Shown piece by piece: positions 36,901 through 51,600 of a stretch of 64,000 nucleotides of DNA (positions are counted from its first letter, which is position 1; every line of letters starts with the position of its first letter). The notes under the pieces were generated by a model. The model saw only the letters and a program-made list of their open reading frames with translations. It was not told where the DNA came from and ran no database searches. The position numbers were made by a program, and so were the translations under genes. The DNA is taken from positions 356,084,010-356,148,009 of the forward strand of contig CM042694.1 in the NCBI GenBank assembly GCA_023614405.1, written 5' to 3'. The DNA is from Avena insularis. Taxonomy: Eukaryota > Streptophyta > Magnoliopsida > Poales > Poaceae.

Positions 36901-38290
36901 TGTTCTCTTCAGAGACCACACATGGATCCACCAGTGTCATTGCATGTGTGTTCTTGGTACTAACAACAACTGGAGTCATTGCATGTGTGTTCTTTTCGCA
37001 TACCACATATAGATCCACTAGTGTCATTGCATGTGTGTTCTTTTCGCAATCCACCTATGGATCCACCAGTGTTAATGCATGTGTGTTCTTGTTACTGACA
37101 ACAACCACAGTCATTGCAGGTGTGTTGTTTTCACATACCACATATGGATCCACCAGTGTCATTGCATGTGTGTTCTTTTCACAATCCACCTATGGATCCA
37201 CCAGTGTTATTGCATGTGTGTTCGTTTTACGAACAACAAATGGAGTCATTTCATGACTGTTCTTTTCACATACCACATATGGATCCACCAGTGTTATTGC
37301 ATGTGTGCTCTTTTCACAATCCACCTATGGATCCAGCAGTGTCATTGCATGTGTGTTCTTTTTACTAACAACAACCGGAGTCATTGAAATGTGTGTTGTT
37401 TTCACATACCACATATGGATCCACCAGTGTCATTGCATGTGTGTTCTTTTCACAATCCACCTATGGATCCACCAGTGTCATTGCATGTGTGCTCTTTTTA
37501 CTAAGAACAACCAGAGTCATTGCATGTGTATTCTCTTCAGAGACCACACATGGATCCACCAGTGTCATTGCATGTGTGTTCTTTTTACTAACAACAACCA
37601 GAGTCATTGAAATGTGTGTTCTTTTCACATACCATATGGATCCACCAGTGTCATTGAAATGTGTGTTGTTTTCACAATCCACCTATGGATCCACCGGTCT
37701 CATTGCATTTGTGCTCTTTTTACTAACAACTAACATAGTCGTTGCATGTGTGTTCTGTTTAGAGACCACACATGGATCCACCAGTGTCATTGCATGTGTG
37801 TTCTTTTTATTAACAACAACCAGAGTCATTGAAATGTGTGTTCTCTTCAGAGACCATGCATGGATCCACCAGTGTCATTGCATGTGTGTTCTTTTTACTA
37901 AGTACAACCAGAGTCATTGCATGTGTGTTATTTTCACATACCACATATGGATCCACCAGTGTCATTGCATGTGTGTTCTTTTTACTAACAACAACCAGAG
38001 TCATTGCATGTGTGTTCTTTTCACATACCACATATGGATCCACCAAGTGTCATTGAAATGTGTGTTCTCTAGAGACCACACATGGATCCACTGTTAATGC
38101 ATGTGTGTTCTTGTTACTAACAACAACCAGTCATTGCATGTGTGATCTTTTAACATACCACATATGGATCTACCAAAGGTCATTGCATGTGTGTTCTTTT
38201 TACAATCCACTTATGGATCCACCAGTGTCATTGCATATGTGTTCTTTTTACTAACAACAACTAGAGTCATTTCATGACTGTTCTTTTGAC
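30991..38290 (+). repeat. 7.3-kb higher-order block, copy 2
   Basis: Partner of 19930-27235. Near 38290 the match to copy 1 jumps ahead by about 226 bases (27240 to 27466 in copy 1), consistent with deletion by recombination between subunits. Downstream sequence then joins the 7.4-kb tandem family. Confidence 0.85.
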
Positions 38291-38299
38291 ATACCACAT

Positions 38300-41200
38300 A
38301 TGGATCCACCAGTTTCATTGAAATGTGTGTTCTCTTCAAAGACCACACATGGATCCGCCAGTGTCATTGCATGTGTGTTCTTTTTACTAACAACAACTAG
38401 AGTCATTGCATGTGTGTTCTTTTTACTAACAACAACTGGAGTCATTGCATGTGTGTTCTTTTCACATACCACATATGGATCCACCGGTGTCATTGCATGT
38501 GTGCTCTTTTTACTAACAACTAGAGTCATTGCTTGTGTGTTCTCTTCAGAGACCACACATGGATCCACCAGTATCATTGCATGTTTGTTCTTTTTACTAA
38601 AAACAACCAGAGTCATTGAAATGTGTGTTCTCTTCAGAGACCACACATGGATCCACCAGTGTCATTGCATGTGTGTTCTTTTTACTAAGTACAACCAGAG
38701 TCATTGCATGTGTGTTATTTTCACATACCACATATGGATCCACCAGTGTCATTGCATGTGTGTTCTTTTTACTAACAACAACCAGAGTCATTGCATGTGT
38801 GTTCTTTTCACATACCACATATGGATCCACCAGTGTCATTGAAATGTGTGTTCTCTCTAGAGACCACACATGGATCCACCAGTGTTAATGCATGTGTGTT
38901 CTTCTTACTAACAACAACCACAGTCATTGCATGTGTGATCTTTTCACATACCACATATGGATCTACCAGTGTCATTGCATGTGTGTTCTTTTTACAATCC
39001 ACTTATTGATCCACCAGTGTCATTGCATATGTGTTCTTTTTACTAACAACAACTAGAGTCATTTCATGACTGTTCTTTTGACATACCACATATGGATCCA
39101 CAAGTGTCATTGCATGTGTGTTCTTGTTACTAACAACAGCAGAGTCATTGCATGTGTGTTCTTTTCACATACCACATATGAATCCACCAGTGTCATTGCA
39201 TGTGTGTTCTTTTCACAATCCACCTATGGATCCACTAGTGTCATTGCATGTGTGTTCTTTTTACTAACAACAACTGGAGTCATTTCATGACTGTTCTTTT
39301 CACATACCACATATGGATCCACCAGTGTCATTGAAATGTGTGTTCTCTTCAAAGACCACACATGGATCCACCAGTGTCATTGCATGTGTGTTCTTTTTAC
39401 TAACAACAACTGGAGTCATTGCATGTGTGTTCTTTTTACTAACAACAACTGGAGTCATTGCATGTGTGTTCTTTTCACATACCACATATGGATCCACCGG
39501 TGTCATTGCATGTGTGCTCTTTTTACTAACAACTAGAGTCATTGCTTGTGTGTTCTCTTCAGAGACCACACATGGATCCACCAGTATCATTGCATGTTTG
39601 TTCTTTTTACTAAAAACAACCAGAGTCATTGAAATGTGTGTTCTCTTCAGAGACCACACATGGATCCACCAGTGTCATTGCATGTGTGTTCTTGTTACTA
39701 ACAACAACTAGAGTCATTGCATGTGTGTTCTTTTCGCATACCATATATGGATCCACCAGTGTCATTGCATGTGTGTTCTTTTCACAATCCACCTATGGAT
39801 CCACCAGCGTTATTGCATGTGTGTTCTTTTTACTAACAACAACTGGAGTCAGTTCATGACTGTTCTTTTCACATACCACATATGGATCTACCAGTGTCAT
39901 TGAAATGTGTGTTCTTTTCAGAGACCACACATGGATCCACCAATGTCATTGCATGTGTATTATTTTTACTAACAACAACTGGAGTCACTGCATGAGTGTT
40001 CTTTTCACATACCACATATGGAGACACTAGTGTCATTGCATGTGTGCTCTTTTCACAATCCACCGATGGATCCACCAGCGTCATTGCATGTGTGCTCTTT
40101 TCATAATCCACCTATGGATCCACTAGTGTCATTGCATGTGTGCTCTTTTTACTAACAACAACTAGAGTCATTTCATGATTGTTCTTTTCACATACCACCT
40201 ATGGATCCACTAGTGTCATTGCATGTGTGTTCTTTTTACTAAAAACAACCAGAGTCATTGAAATGTGTGTTCTCTTCAGAGACCACACATGGATCCACCA
40301 GTGTCATTGCATGTGTGTTCTTTTTACTAACAACACCTAGAGTCATTGAAATGTGTGTTCTTTTCACATACCACATATGGATCCACCAGTGTCATTGAAA
40401 TGTGTGTTCTTTTCACATACCACCTATGGATCCACCAGTGTCATTGCATGTGTGTTCTTTTTCCTAACAACAACCAGAGTTATTGCATGTGTGTTCTCTT
40501 CAGAGACCACACATGGATCCACCAGTGTCATTGCATGTGTGTTCTTTTTACTAACAATAACCAGAGTCATTGAAATGTGTGTTCTCTTCAGAGACCACAC
40601 ATGGATCCACTATTGTCGTTGCATGTGTGTTCTTTTTACGAAGTACAACCAGAGTCATTGCATGTGTGTTCTTTTCACATACCACATATGGATCCACCAG
40701 TGTCATTGTATGTGTTCTTTTTTACTAACAACAACCAGAGTCATTGCATGTGTGTTCTTTTCACATACCACATATGGATCCACCAGTGTCATTGAAATGT
40801 GTGTTCTCTTCAAAGACCACACATGGATCCACCAGTGTTATTGCATGTGTGTTCCTGTTACTAACAACAACCAGAGTCATTGCATGCGTGTTCTTTTCAC
40901 ACGCCAGATATCGATCCACCAGTGTCATTGCATGTGTGTTTCTTTCACAATCCACCTATGGATCCACCAGTGCCATTGCATGTGTGTTCTTTTTACTAAC
41001 AACAACTGGAGTCATTTCATGACTGTTCTTTTCACATACCACACATGGAGCCACCAATGTCATTACATGTGTGTTCTTTTTACTAACAACAACTGGAGTC
41101 ATTGCATGTGTGTTCTTTTCACATACCACCTATGGATCCACCATTGTCATTGCATGTGTGTTCTTTTTACTAACAACAACCAGAGTCATTGCATGTGTGT

Positions 41201-44200
41201 TCTCTTCAGAGACCACATATGGATCCACCAGTGTCATTGCATGTGTGTTCTTGTTACTAAGTACAACCAGAGTCATTGCATGTGTGTTCTTTTCACAATC
41301 CACATATGGATCCACCAGGTTCATTGCATTTGTGCTTTTTTACTAACAACAACCAGAGTCATTTCATGTGTGTTATTTTCAGATACCATATATGGATCCA
41401 CTAGTGTCATTGAAATGTGTATTCTCTTCAGAGAGCACACATGGATCCACCAGTGTCATTGCATGTGTGTTCTTTTCACAATCCACCTATGGATCCACCA
41501 GTGTTATTGCATGTGTGTTCTTTTTACTAACAACAACTGGAGTCATTTCATGACTGTTCTTTTCACATACCACATATGGATCCACCAGTGTCATTGAAAT
41601 GTGTGTTCTTTTTACTAACAACAACCAGTGTCATTGCATGTGTGTTCTCTTCAGAGACCACACATGGATCCACTAGTGTCATTGCATGTGTGTTCTTTTT
41701 ACTAACAACTACCAGAGTTATTGCATGTGTGTTCTCTTTAGAAACCACACATGGATCCACTAGTGTCATTGCATGTGTGTTCTTTTTACTAATAACAACA
41801 ATACTCATTGAAATGTGTGTTCTCTTTAGAGACCACACATGGATCCACCAGTGTCATTGCATGTGTGTTCTTGTTACTAAGTACAACTAGAGTCATTGCA
41901 TGTGTGTTTTTCACAATCCACATATGGATCCACCAGTGTCATTGCATGTGTGCTTTTTTACTAGCAATAACCAGAGTCATTTCATGTGTGTTCTTTTCAC
42001 ATACCACATATGGATCCACCGGTGTAATTGAAATGTGTGTTCCATTCAGAGACCACACATGGATCCACCAATGTCATTGCATGTGTGTTCTTTTTACTAA
42101 TAACAACTGGAGTCATTGCATGTGTGTTCGTTTCACAATCCACATATGGATCCACCAGTGTCATTGCATGTGTGTTCTTTTTTACTAACAACAACTAGAG
42201 TCATTTCATGACTGTTCTTTTCACATACCACATATGGAACCACCAGTGTTATTGAAATGTGTGTTCTTTTTACTAACAATAACCAGAGTCATTGAAATGT
42301 GTGTTCTTTTCACATACCAGATATGGATCCACAAGTGTCATTGAAATGTGTGTTCTTTTCACATACCACCTATGGATCCACCAGTGTCATTGCATGTGTG
42401 TTCTTTTTACTAACAACAACCAGAGTTATTGCATGTGTGTTCTCTTCAGAGACCACACATGGATCCACCAGTGTCATTGCATGTGTGTTCTTTTTACTAA
42501 CAACAACCAGAATCATTGAAATGCGTGTTCTCTTCACAGACCACACATGGATGCACCATTGTCATTGCATGTGTGTTCATTTTACTAAGTACAACCAGAG
42601 TTATTGCATGTGTGTTCTTTTCACATACCACATATGGATCCACCAATGTCATTGCATGTGTGCTTTTTTACTAACAACAACCAGAGTCAGTTCATGTGTT
42701 CTTTTCACATACCACATATGGATCCACAAGAGTCATTGAACTGTGTTCTCTTCAAAGACCACACATGGATCCACCAGTGTTATTGCATGTGTGTTCTGTT
42801 ACTAACAACAACGAGTCATTGCATGTGTTTTTTTCACATACGACATATGGATCCACCAGTGTCATTGCATGTGTGTTTCTTTCACAATCCACCTATGGAT
42901 CCACCAGTGTCATTGCATGTGTGTTCTTTTTACTAACAACAACCAGAGTCATTTCATGACTGTTCTTTTCACATACCACATATGGATCCACAGTGTCATT
43001 GAAATGTGTGTTCTCTTCAGAGACCACACATGGATCCACCAGTGTCATTAAATGTGTGTTCTTTTTACTAACAACAACCAGAGTCATTGCATGTGTGTTC
43101 TTTTCACATACCACCTATGGATCCACCGGTGTCATTGCATGTGTGCTCTTTTCACAATCCACTTATGGATCCACCATTGTCATTGCATGTGTGTTCTTTT
43201 TACTAACAACAACCAGAGTCATTGCATGTGTGTTCTCTTCAGAGACCACACATGGATCCACCAGTGTCATTGCATGTGTGTTCTTGTTACTAAGTACAAC
43301 CAGAGTCATTGCATGTGTGTTCTTTTCACAATCCACATATGGATCCACCAGTGTCATTGCATGTGTGCTTTTTTACTAACAACAACCAGAGTCATTTCAT
43401 GTGTGTTATTTTCACATACCACATATGGATCCACCAGTGTCATAGAAATGTGTGTTCTCTTTAGAGACCACACATGGATCCACCAGTGTCATTGCATGTG
43501 TGTTCTTTTTACTAACAACTGGAGTCATTGCATGTGTGTTGTTTTCACATACCACATATGAATCCACTGGTCTCATTGCATGTGTGCTCTTTTTACTAAC
43601 AACAACCAGAGTCATTGCATGTGTGTTCTCTTCAGAGACCACACATGGATCCACCAGTGTCATTACATGTGTGTTCTTTTTACTAACAACAACAAGAGTC
43701 ATTGAAATATGCGTTCTCTTCAGAGACCACACACGGATCCACCAGTGTCATTGCATATGTGTTCTTTTTACTAACAACAACCAGAGTCATTGAAATGTGT
43801 GTTCTTTTCACATACCACATATGGATCTACCAGTGTCATTACATGTGTGTTCTTTTCACAATCCACCTATGGATTCACAAGTGTCATTGCATGTGTGTTC
43901 TATTTACTAACAACAACTGGAGTCATTTCATGACTGTTCATTTGACATACCACATATGCATCCACCAGTGTTATTGCATGTGTGTTCTTGTTACTAACAA
44001 CAACCAGAGTCATTGCATGTTTTTTTTCACATAACACATATGGATCCACCAGTGTCATTGCATTTGTGTTCTTTTCACAATCCACCTATGGATCCACCAG
44101 TTTCATTGCATGTGTGTTCTTTTTACTAACAACAACTGGAGTCATTTCATGACTGTACTTTTCACATACCACATATTAATCCACCAGTGTCATTGAAATG

Positions 44201-45665
44201 TGTGTTCTTTTTACTAACAACAACCAGAGTCATTGCATGTGTGTTCTCTTTAGAGACCACACATGGATCCACCAGTGTCAGTGCATGTGTGTTCTTTTTA
44301 CTAAGAATAACCAAAGTTATTGCATGTGTGTTCTCTTTAGAGACCACACATGGATCCACCAGTGTCATTGCATGTGTGTTCTTTTTACTAACAACAACCA
44401 GACTCATTGAAATGTGTGTTCTCTTCAGAGACCACACATGGATCCACCAGTGTCATTGGATGTGTGTTCTTTTTACTAACAACAACCAGAGTCATTGAAA
44501 TGTTTGTTGTTTTCACAATCCACCTATGGATCCACCAATGTCATTGCGTGTGTGCTTTTTACTAACAACAACAAAAGTCATTTCATGTGTGTTCTTTTCA
44601 CATACAAAATATGGATCCACCAGTGTAATTGAAACGTGTGTTCCATTCAGAGACCACACATGGATCCACCAGTTTCATTGCATGTGTGCTTTTTTACTAA
44701 CAACAACCAGAGTCATTTCATGTGTGTTATTTTCACATACCACATATGGATCCACTAGTGTCACTGAAATGTGTGTTCTCTTCAGAGACCACACATGGAT
44801 CCACCAGTGTCATTGCATGTGTGTTCTTTTTACTAAGAACAACTGGAGTCATTGCATGTGTATTCTTTTCACATACCACATATGGATCCACCAGTCTCAT
44901 TGCATGTGTGCTCTTTTTACTAACAACAACCAGAGTCATTGCATGTGTGTTCTTTTTATTAACAACAACCAGCGTCATTGAAATGTGTGTTCTCTTCAGA
45001 GACCATGCATGGATCCACCAGTGTCATTGCAAGTGTGTTCTTTTTACTAAGTACAACCAGAGTCATTGCATGTGTGTTATTTTCACATACCACATATGGA
45101 TCCACCAGTGTCATTGCATGTGTGTTCTTTTTACTAACAACAACCAGAGTCATTGCATGTGTGTTCTTTTCACATACCACATATGGATCCACCAGTGTCA
45201 TTGAAATGTGTGTTCTCTCTAGAGACCACACATGGATCCACCAGTGTTAATGCATGTGTGTTCTTGTTACTAACAACAACCACAGTCATTGCATGTGTGA
45301 TCTTTTCACATACCACATATGGATCTACCAGTGTCATTGCATGTGTGTTCTTTTTACAATCCACTTATGGATCCACCAGTGTCATTGCATATGTGTTCTT
45401 TTTACTAACAACAACTAGAGTCATTTCATGACTGTTCTTTTGACATACCACATATGGATCCACAAGTGTCATTGCATGTGTGTTCTTGTTACTAACAACA
45501 ACCAGAGTCATTGCATGTGTGTTCTTTTCACATACCACATATGAATCCACCAGTGTCATTGCATGTGTGTTCTTTTCACAATCCACCTATGGATCCACTA
45601 ATGTCATTGCATGTGTGTTCTTTTTACTAACAACAACTGGAGTCATTTCATGACTGTTCTTTTCA
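38300..45665 (+). repeat. 7.4-8.2-kb tandem higher-order unit, copy 1
   Basis: Matches 45676-53865 at offset 7414-7415 from about 38.6 to 41.4 kb, then at 7983-7989 because this copy lacks about 569 bases present in copies 2 and 3. Landmarks: CACACGCCAGATATCGATCC, TTTTCCTAACAACAACC, ACCAGGTTCATTG, CATTTTACTAAGTAC. An inner roughly 1-kb duplication (38300 and 39313 starts) opens the unit. Confidence 0.85.
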
Positions 45666-45675
45666 CATACCACAT

Positions 45676-48600
45676 ATGGATCCACCAGTGTCATTGAAAT
45701 GTGTGTTCTCTTCAAAGACCACACATGGATCCACCAGTGTCATTGCATGTGTGTTCTTTTTACTAACAACAACTGGAGTCATTGCATGTGTGTTCTTTTT
45801 ACTAACAACAACTGGAGTCATTGCATGTGTGTTCTTTTTACTAACAACAACTGGAGTCATTGCATGTGTGTTCTTTTCACATACCACATATGGATCCACC
45901 GGTGTCATTGCATGTGTGCTCTTTTTACTAACAACTAGAGTCATTGCTTGTGTGTTCTCTTCAGAGACCACACATGGATCCACCAGTATCATTGCATGTT
46001 TGTTCTTTTTACTAAAAACAACCAGAGTCATTGAAATGTGTGTTCTCTTCAAAGACCACACATGGATCCACCAGTGTCATTGCATGTGTGTTCTTTTTAC
46101 TAAGTACAACCAGAGTCATTGCATGTGTGTTATTTTCACATACCACATATGGATCCACCAGTGTCATTGCATGTGTGTTCTTTTTACTAACAACAACCAG
46201 AGTCATTGCATGTGTGTTCTTTTCACATACCACATATGGATCCACCAGTGTCATTGAAATGTGTGTTCTCTCTAGAGACCACACATGGATCCACCAGTGT
46301 TAATGCATGTGTGTTCTTCTTACTAACAATAACCACAGTCATTGCATGTGTGATCTTTTCACATACCACATATGGATCTACCAGTGTCATTGCATGTGTG
46401 TTCTTTTTACAATCCACTTATGGATCCACCAGTGTCATTGCATATGTGTTCTTTTTACTAACAACAACTAGAGTCATTTCATGACTGTTCTTTTGACATA
46501 CCACATATGGATCCACAAGTGTCATTGCATGTGTGTTCTTGTTACTAACAACAGCAGAGTCATTGCATGTGTGTTCTTTTCACATACCACATATGAATCC
46601 ACCAGTGTCATTGCATGTGTGTTCTTTTCACAATCCACCTATGGATCCACTAGTGTCATTGCATGTGTGTTCTTTTTACTAACAACAACTGGAGTCATTT
46701 CATGACTGTTCTTTTCACATACCACATATGGATCCACCAGTGTCATTGAAATGTGTGTTCTCTTCAAAGACCACACATGGATCCACCAGTGTCATTGCAT
46801 GTGTGTTCTTTTTACTAACAACAACTAGAGTCATTGCATGTGTGTTCTTTTTACTAACAACAACTGGAGTCATTGCATGTGTGTTCTTTTCACATACCAC
46901 ATATGGATCCACCGGTGTCATTGCATGTGTGCTCTTTTTACTAACAACTAGAGTCATTGCTTGTGTGTTCTCTTCAGAGACCACACATGGATCCACCAGT
47001 ATCATTGCATGTTTGTTCTTTTTACTAAAAACAACCAGAGTCATTGAAATGTGTGTTCTCTTCAGAGACCACACATAGATCCACCAGTGTCATTGCATGT
47101 GTGTTCTTGTTACTAACAACAACTAGAGTCATTGCATGTGTGTTCTTTTCGCATACCATATATGGATCCACCAGTGTCATTGCATGTGTGTTCTTTTCAC
47201 AATCCACCTATGGATCCACCAAATATATTGCATGTGTGTTCTTTTACTAACAACAACTGGAGTCAGTTCATGACTGTTCTTTTCACATACCACATATGGA
47301 TCTACCAGTGTCATTGAAATGTGTGTTCTTTTCAGAGACCACAAATGGATCCACCAATGTCATTGCATGTGTGTTATTTTTACTAACAACAACTGGAGTC
47401 ACTGCATGAGTGTTCTTTTCACATATCACATATGGAGACACTAGTGTCATTGCATGTGTGCTCTTTTCACAATCCACCGATGGATCCACCAGCGTCATTG
47501 CATGTGTGCTCTTTTCATAATCCACCTATGGATCCACTAGTGTCATTGCATGTGTGCTCTTTTTACTAACAACAACTAGAGTCATTTCATGATTGTTCTT
47601 TTCACATACCACCTATGGATCCACTAGTGTCATTGCATGTGTGTTCTTTTTACTAAAAACAACCAGAGTCATTGAAATGTGTGTTCTCTTCAGAGACCAC
47701 ACATGGATCCACCAGTGTCATTGCATGTGTGTTCTTTTTACTAACAACACCTAGAGTCATTGAAATGTGTGTTCTTTTCACATACCACATATGGATCCAC
47801 CAGTGTCATTGAAATGTGTGTTCTTTTCACATACCACCTATGGATCCACCAGTGTCATTGCATGTGTTCTTTTTCCTAACAACAACGTAGTTATTGCATG
47901 TGTGTGTTCTTCTTCAGAGACCACACATGGATCCACCAGTGTCATTGCATGTGTGTTCTTTTTACTAACAATAACCAGAGTCATTGAAATGTGTGTTCTC
48001 TTCAGAGACCACACATGGATCCACTATTGTCGTTGCATGTGTGTTCTTTTTACGAAGTACAACCAGAGTCATTGCATGTGTGTTCTTTTCACATACCACA
48101 TATGGATCCACCAGTGTCATTGCATGTGTTCTTTTTTACTAACAACAACCAGAGTCATTGCATGTGTGTTCTTTTCACATACCACATATGGATCCACCAG
48201 TGTCATTGAAATGTGTGTTCTCTTCAAAGACCACACATGGATCCACCAGTGTTATTGCATCTGTGTTCCTGTTACTAACAACAACCAGAGTCATTGCATG
48301 CGTGTTCTTTTCACACGCCAGATATCGATCCACCAGTGTCATTGCATGTGTGTTTCTTTCACAATCCACCTATGGATCCACCAGTGCCATTGCATGTGTG
48401 TTCTTTTTACTAACAACAACTGGAGTCATTTCATGACTGTTCTTTTCACATACCACACATGGAGCCACCAATGTCATTACATGTGTGTTCTTTTTACTAA
48501 CAACAACTGGAGTCATTGCATGTGTGTTCTTTTCACATACCACCTATGGATCCACCATTGTCATTGCATGTGTGTTCTTTTTACTAACAACAACCAGAGT

Positions 48601-51600
48601 CATTGCATGTGTGTTCTCTTCAGAGACCACATATGGATCCACCAGTGTCATTGCATGTGTGTTCTTGTTACTAAGTACAACCAGAGTCATTGCATGTGTG
48701 TTCTTTTCACAATCCACATATGGATCCACCAGGTTCATTGCATTTGTGCTTTTTTACTAACAACAACCAGAGTCATTTCATGTGTGTTATTTTCAGATAC
48801 CACATATGGATCCACTAGTGTCATTGAAATGTGTGTTCTCTTCAGAGAGCACACATGGATCCACCAGTGTCATTGCATGTGTGTTCTTTTTACTAACAAC
48901 AACTGGAGTCATTGCATGTGTGTTCTTTTCACATACCACATATGGATCCACCAGTGTCATTGCATGTGTGCTCTTTTTACTAACAACAACCAGAGTCATT
49001 GCATGTGTGGTCTCTTCAGATACCACACATGAATCCACCAGTGTCATTGCATGTATGTTCTTTTTACTAACAACAACAAGAGTCATTGAAATGTGTGTTC
49101 TTTTCACAATCCACCTATGGATCCACCAGTGTCATTGCATGTGTGTTTTTTTTACTAATAACAACCAGAGTCATTGAAATGTGTGTTCTTTTCACATACC
49201 ACATATGGATCCACCAGTGTCATTGCATGTGTGTTCTTTTCACAATCCACCTATGGATCCACCAGTGTCATTGCATGTGTGTTCTATTTACTAACAACAA
49301 TTGGAGTCATTTCATGACTGTTCTTTTGACATACCACATATGCATCCACCAGTCTCATTGTATGTGTGTTTTGTTACTAACAACAACCAGAGTCATTACA
49401 TGTGTGTTCTTTTCACATACCACATATGGATCCACCAGTGTCATTGCATGTGTGTTCTTTTCACAATCCACCTATGGATCCACCAGTGTTATTGCATGTG
49501 TGTTCTTTTTACTAACAACAACTGGAGTCATTTCATGACTGTTCTTTTCACATACCACACATGGATCCACCAGTGTCATTGAAATGTGTGTTCTTTTTAC
49601 TAACAACAACCAAAGGTCATTGCATGTGTGTTCTCTTCAGAGACCACACATGGATCCACTAGTGTCATTGCATGTGTGTTCTTTTTACTAACAACAACCA
49701 GAGTTATTTCATGTGTGTTCTCTTTAGAAACCACACATGGATCCACTAGTGTCATTGCATGTGTGTTCTTTTTACTAATAACAACAATACTCATTGAAAT
49801 GTGTGTTCTTTAGAGACCACACAGGGATCCAAGTGTCTTTGCATGTGTGTTCTTGTTACTATGTACAACTAGTGTCATTGCATGTGTGTTTTTCACAATC
49901 CACATATGGATCCACCAGTGTCATTGCATGTGTGCTTTTTTACTAGCAATAACCAGAGTCATTACATGTGTGTTCTTTTCACATACCACATATGGATCCA
50001 CCAAAGGTAATTGACATGTGTGTTCCATTCAGAGACCACACATGGATCCACCAATGTCATTGCATGTGTGTTCTTTTTACTAATAACAACTGGAGTCATT
50101 GCATGTGTGTTCTTTTCACAATCCACATATGGATCCACCAGTGTCATTGCATGTGTGTTCTTTTTTACTAACAACAACTAGAGTCATTTCATGACTGTTC
50201 TTTTCACATACCACATATGGAACCACCAGTGTTATTGAAATGTGTGTTCTTTTTACTAACAACAACCAGAGTCATTGAAATGTGTGTTCTTTTCACATAC
50301 CAGATATGGATCCACAAGTGTCATTGAAATGTGTGTTCTTTTCACATACCACCTATGGATCCACCAGTGTCATTGCATGTGTGTTCTTTTTACTAACAAC
50401 AACCAGAGTTATTGCATGTGTGTTCTCTTCAGAGACCACACATGGATCCACCAGTGTCATTGCATGTGTGTTCTTTTTACTAACAACAACAAGAATCATT
50501 GAAATGTGTTCTTTCATGCACCACACATGGATGCACCATTGTCATTGCATGTGTGTTCATTTTACTAAGTACAACCAGAGTTATTGCATGTGTGTTCTTT
50601 TCACATACCACATATGGATCCACCAATGTCATTGCATGTGTGCTTTTTTACTAACAACAACCAGAGTCATTTCATGTGTGTTCTTTTCACATACCACATA
50701 TGGATCCACCAGTGTCATTGAAATGTGTGTTCTCTTCAAAGACCACACATGGATCCACCAGTGTTATTGCATGTGTGTTCCTGTTACTAACAACAACCAG
50801 AGTCATTGCATGTGTTTTTTTTTCACACGCCACATATGGATCCACCAGTGTCATTGCATGTGTGTTTCTTTCACAATCCACCTATGGATCCACTAGTGTC
50901 ATTGCATGTGTGTTCTTTTTACTAACAACAACCAGAGTCATTTCATAACTGTTCTTTTCACATACCACATATGGATCCACAGTGTCATTGAAATGTGTGT
51001 TCTCTTTAGAGACCACACATGGATCCACCAGTGTCATTACATGTGTGTTCTTTTTACTAACAACAACCAGAGTCATTGCATGTGTGTTCTTTTCACATAC
51101 CACCTATGGATCCACCGGTGTCATTGCATGTGTGCTCTTTTCACAATCCACTTATGGATCCACCATTGTCATTGCATGTGTGTTCTTTTTACTAACAACA
51201 ACCAGAGTCATTGCATGTGTGTTCTCTTCAGAGACCACACATGGATCCACCAGTGTCATTGCATGTGTGTTCTTGTTACTAAGTACAACAAGAGTCATTG
51301 CATGTGTGTTCTTTTCACAATCCACATATGGATCCACCAGTGTCATTGCATGTGTGCTTTTTTACTAACAACAACCAGAGTCATTTCATGTGTGTTATTT
51401 TCACATACCACATATGGATCCACCAGTGTCATAGAAATGTGTGTTCTCTTTAGAGACCACACATGGATCCACCAGTGTCATTGCATGTGTGTTCTTTTTA
51501 CTAACAACAACTGGAGTCATTGCATGTGTGTTGTTTTCACATACCACATATGAATCCACCGGTCTCATTGCATGTGTGCTCTTTTTACTAACAACAACCA

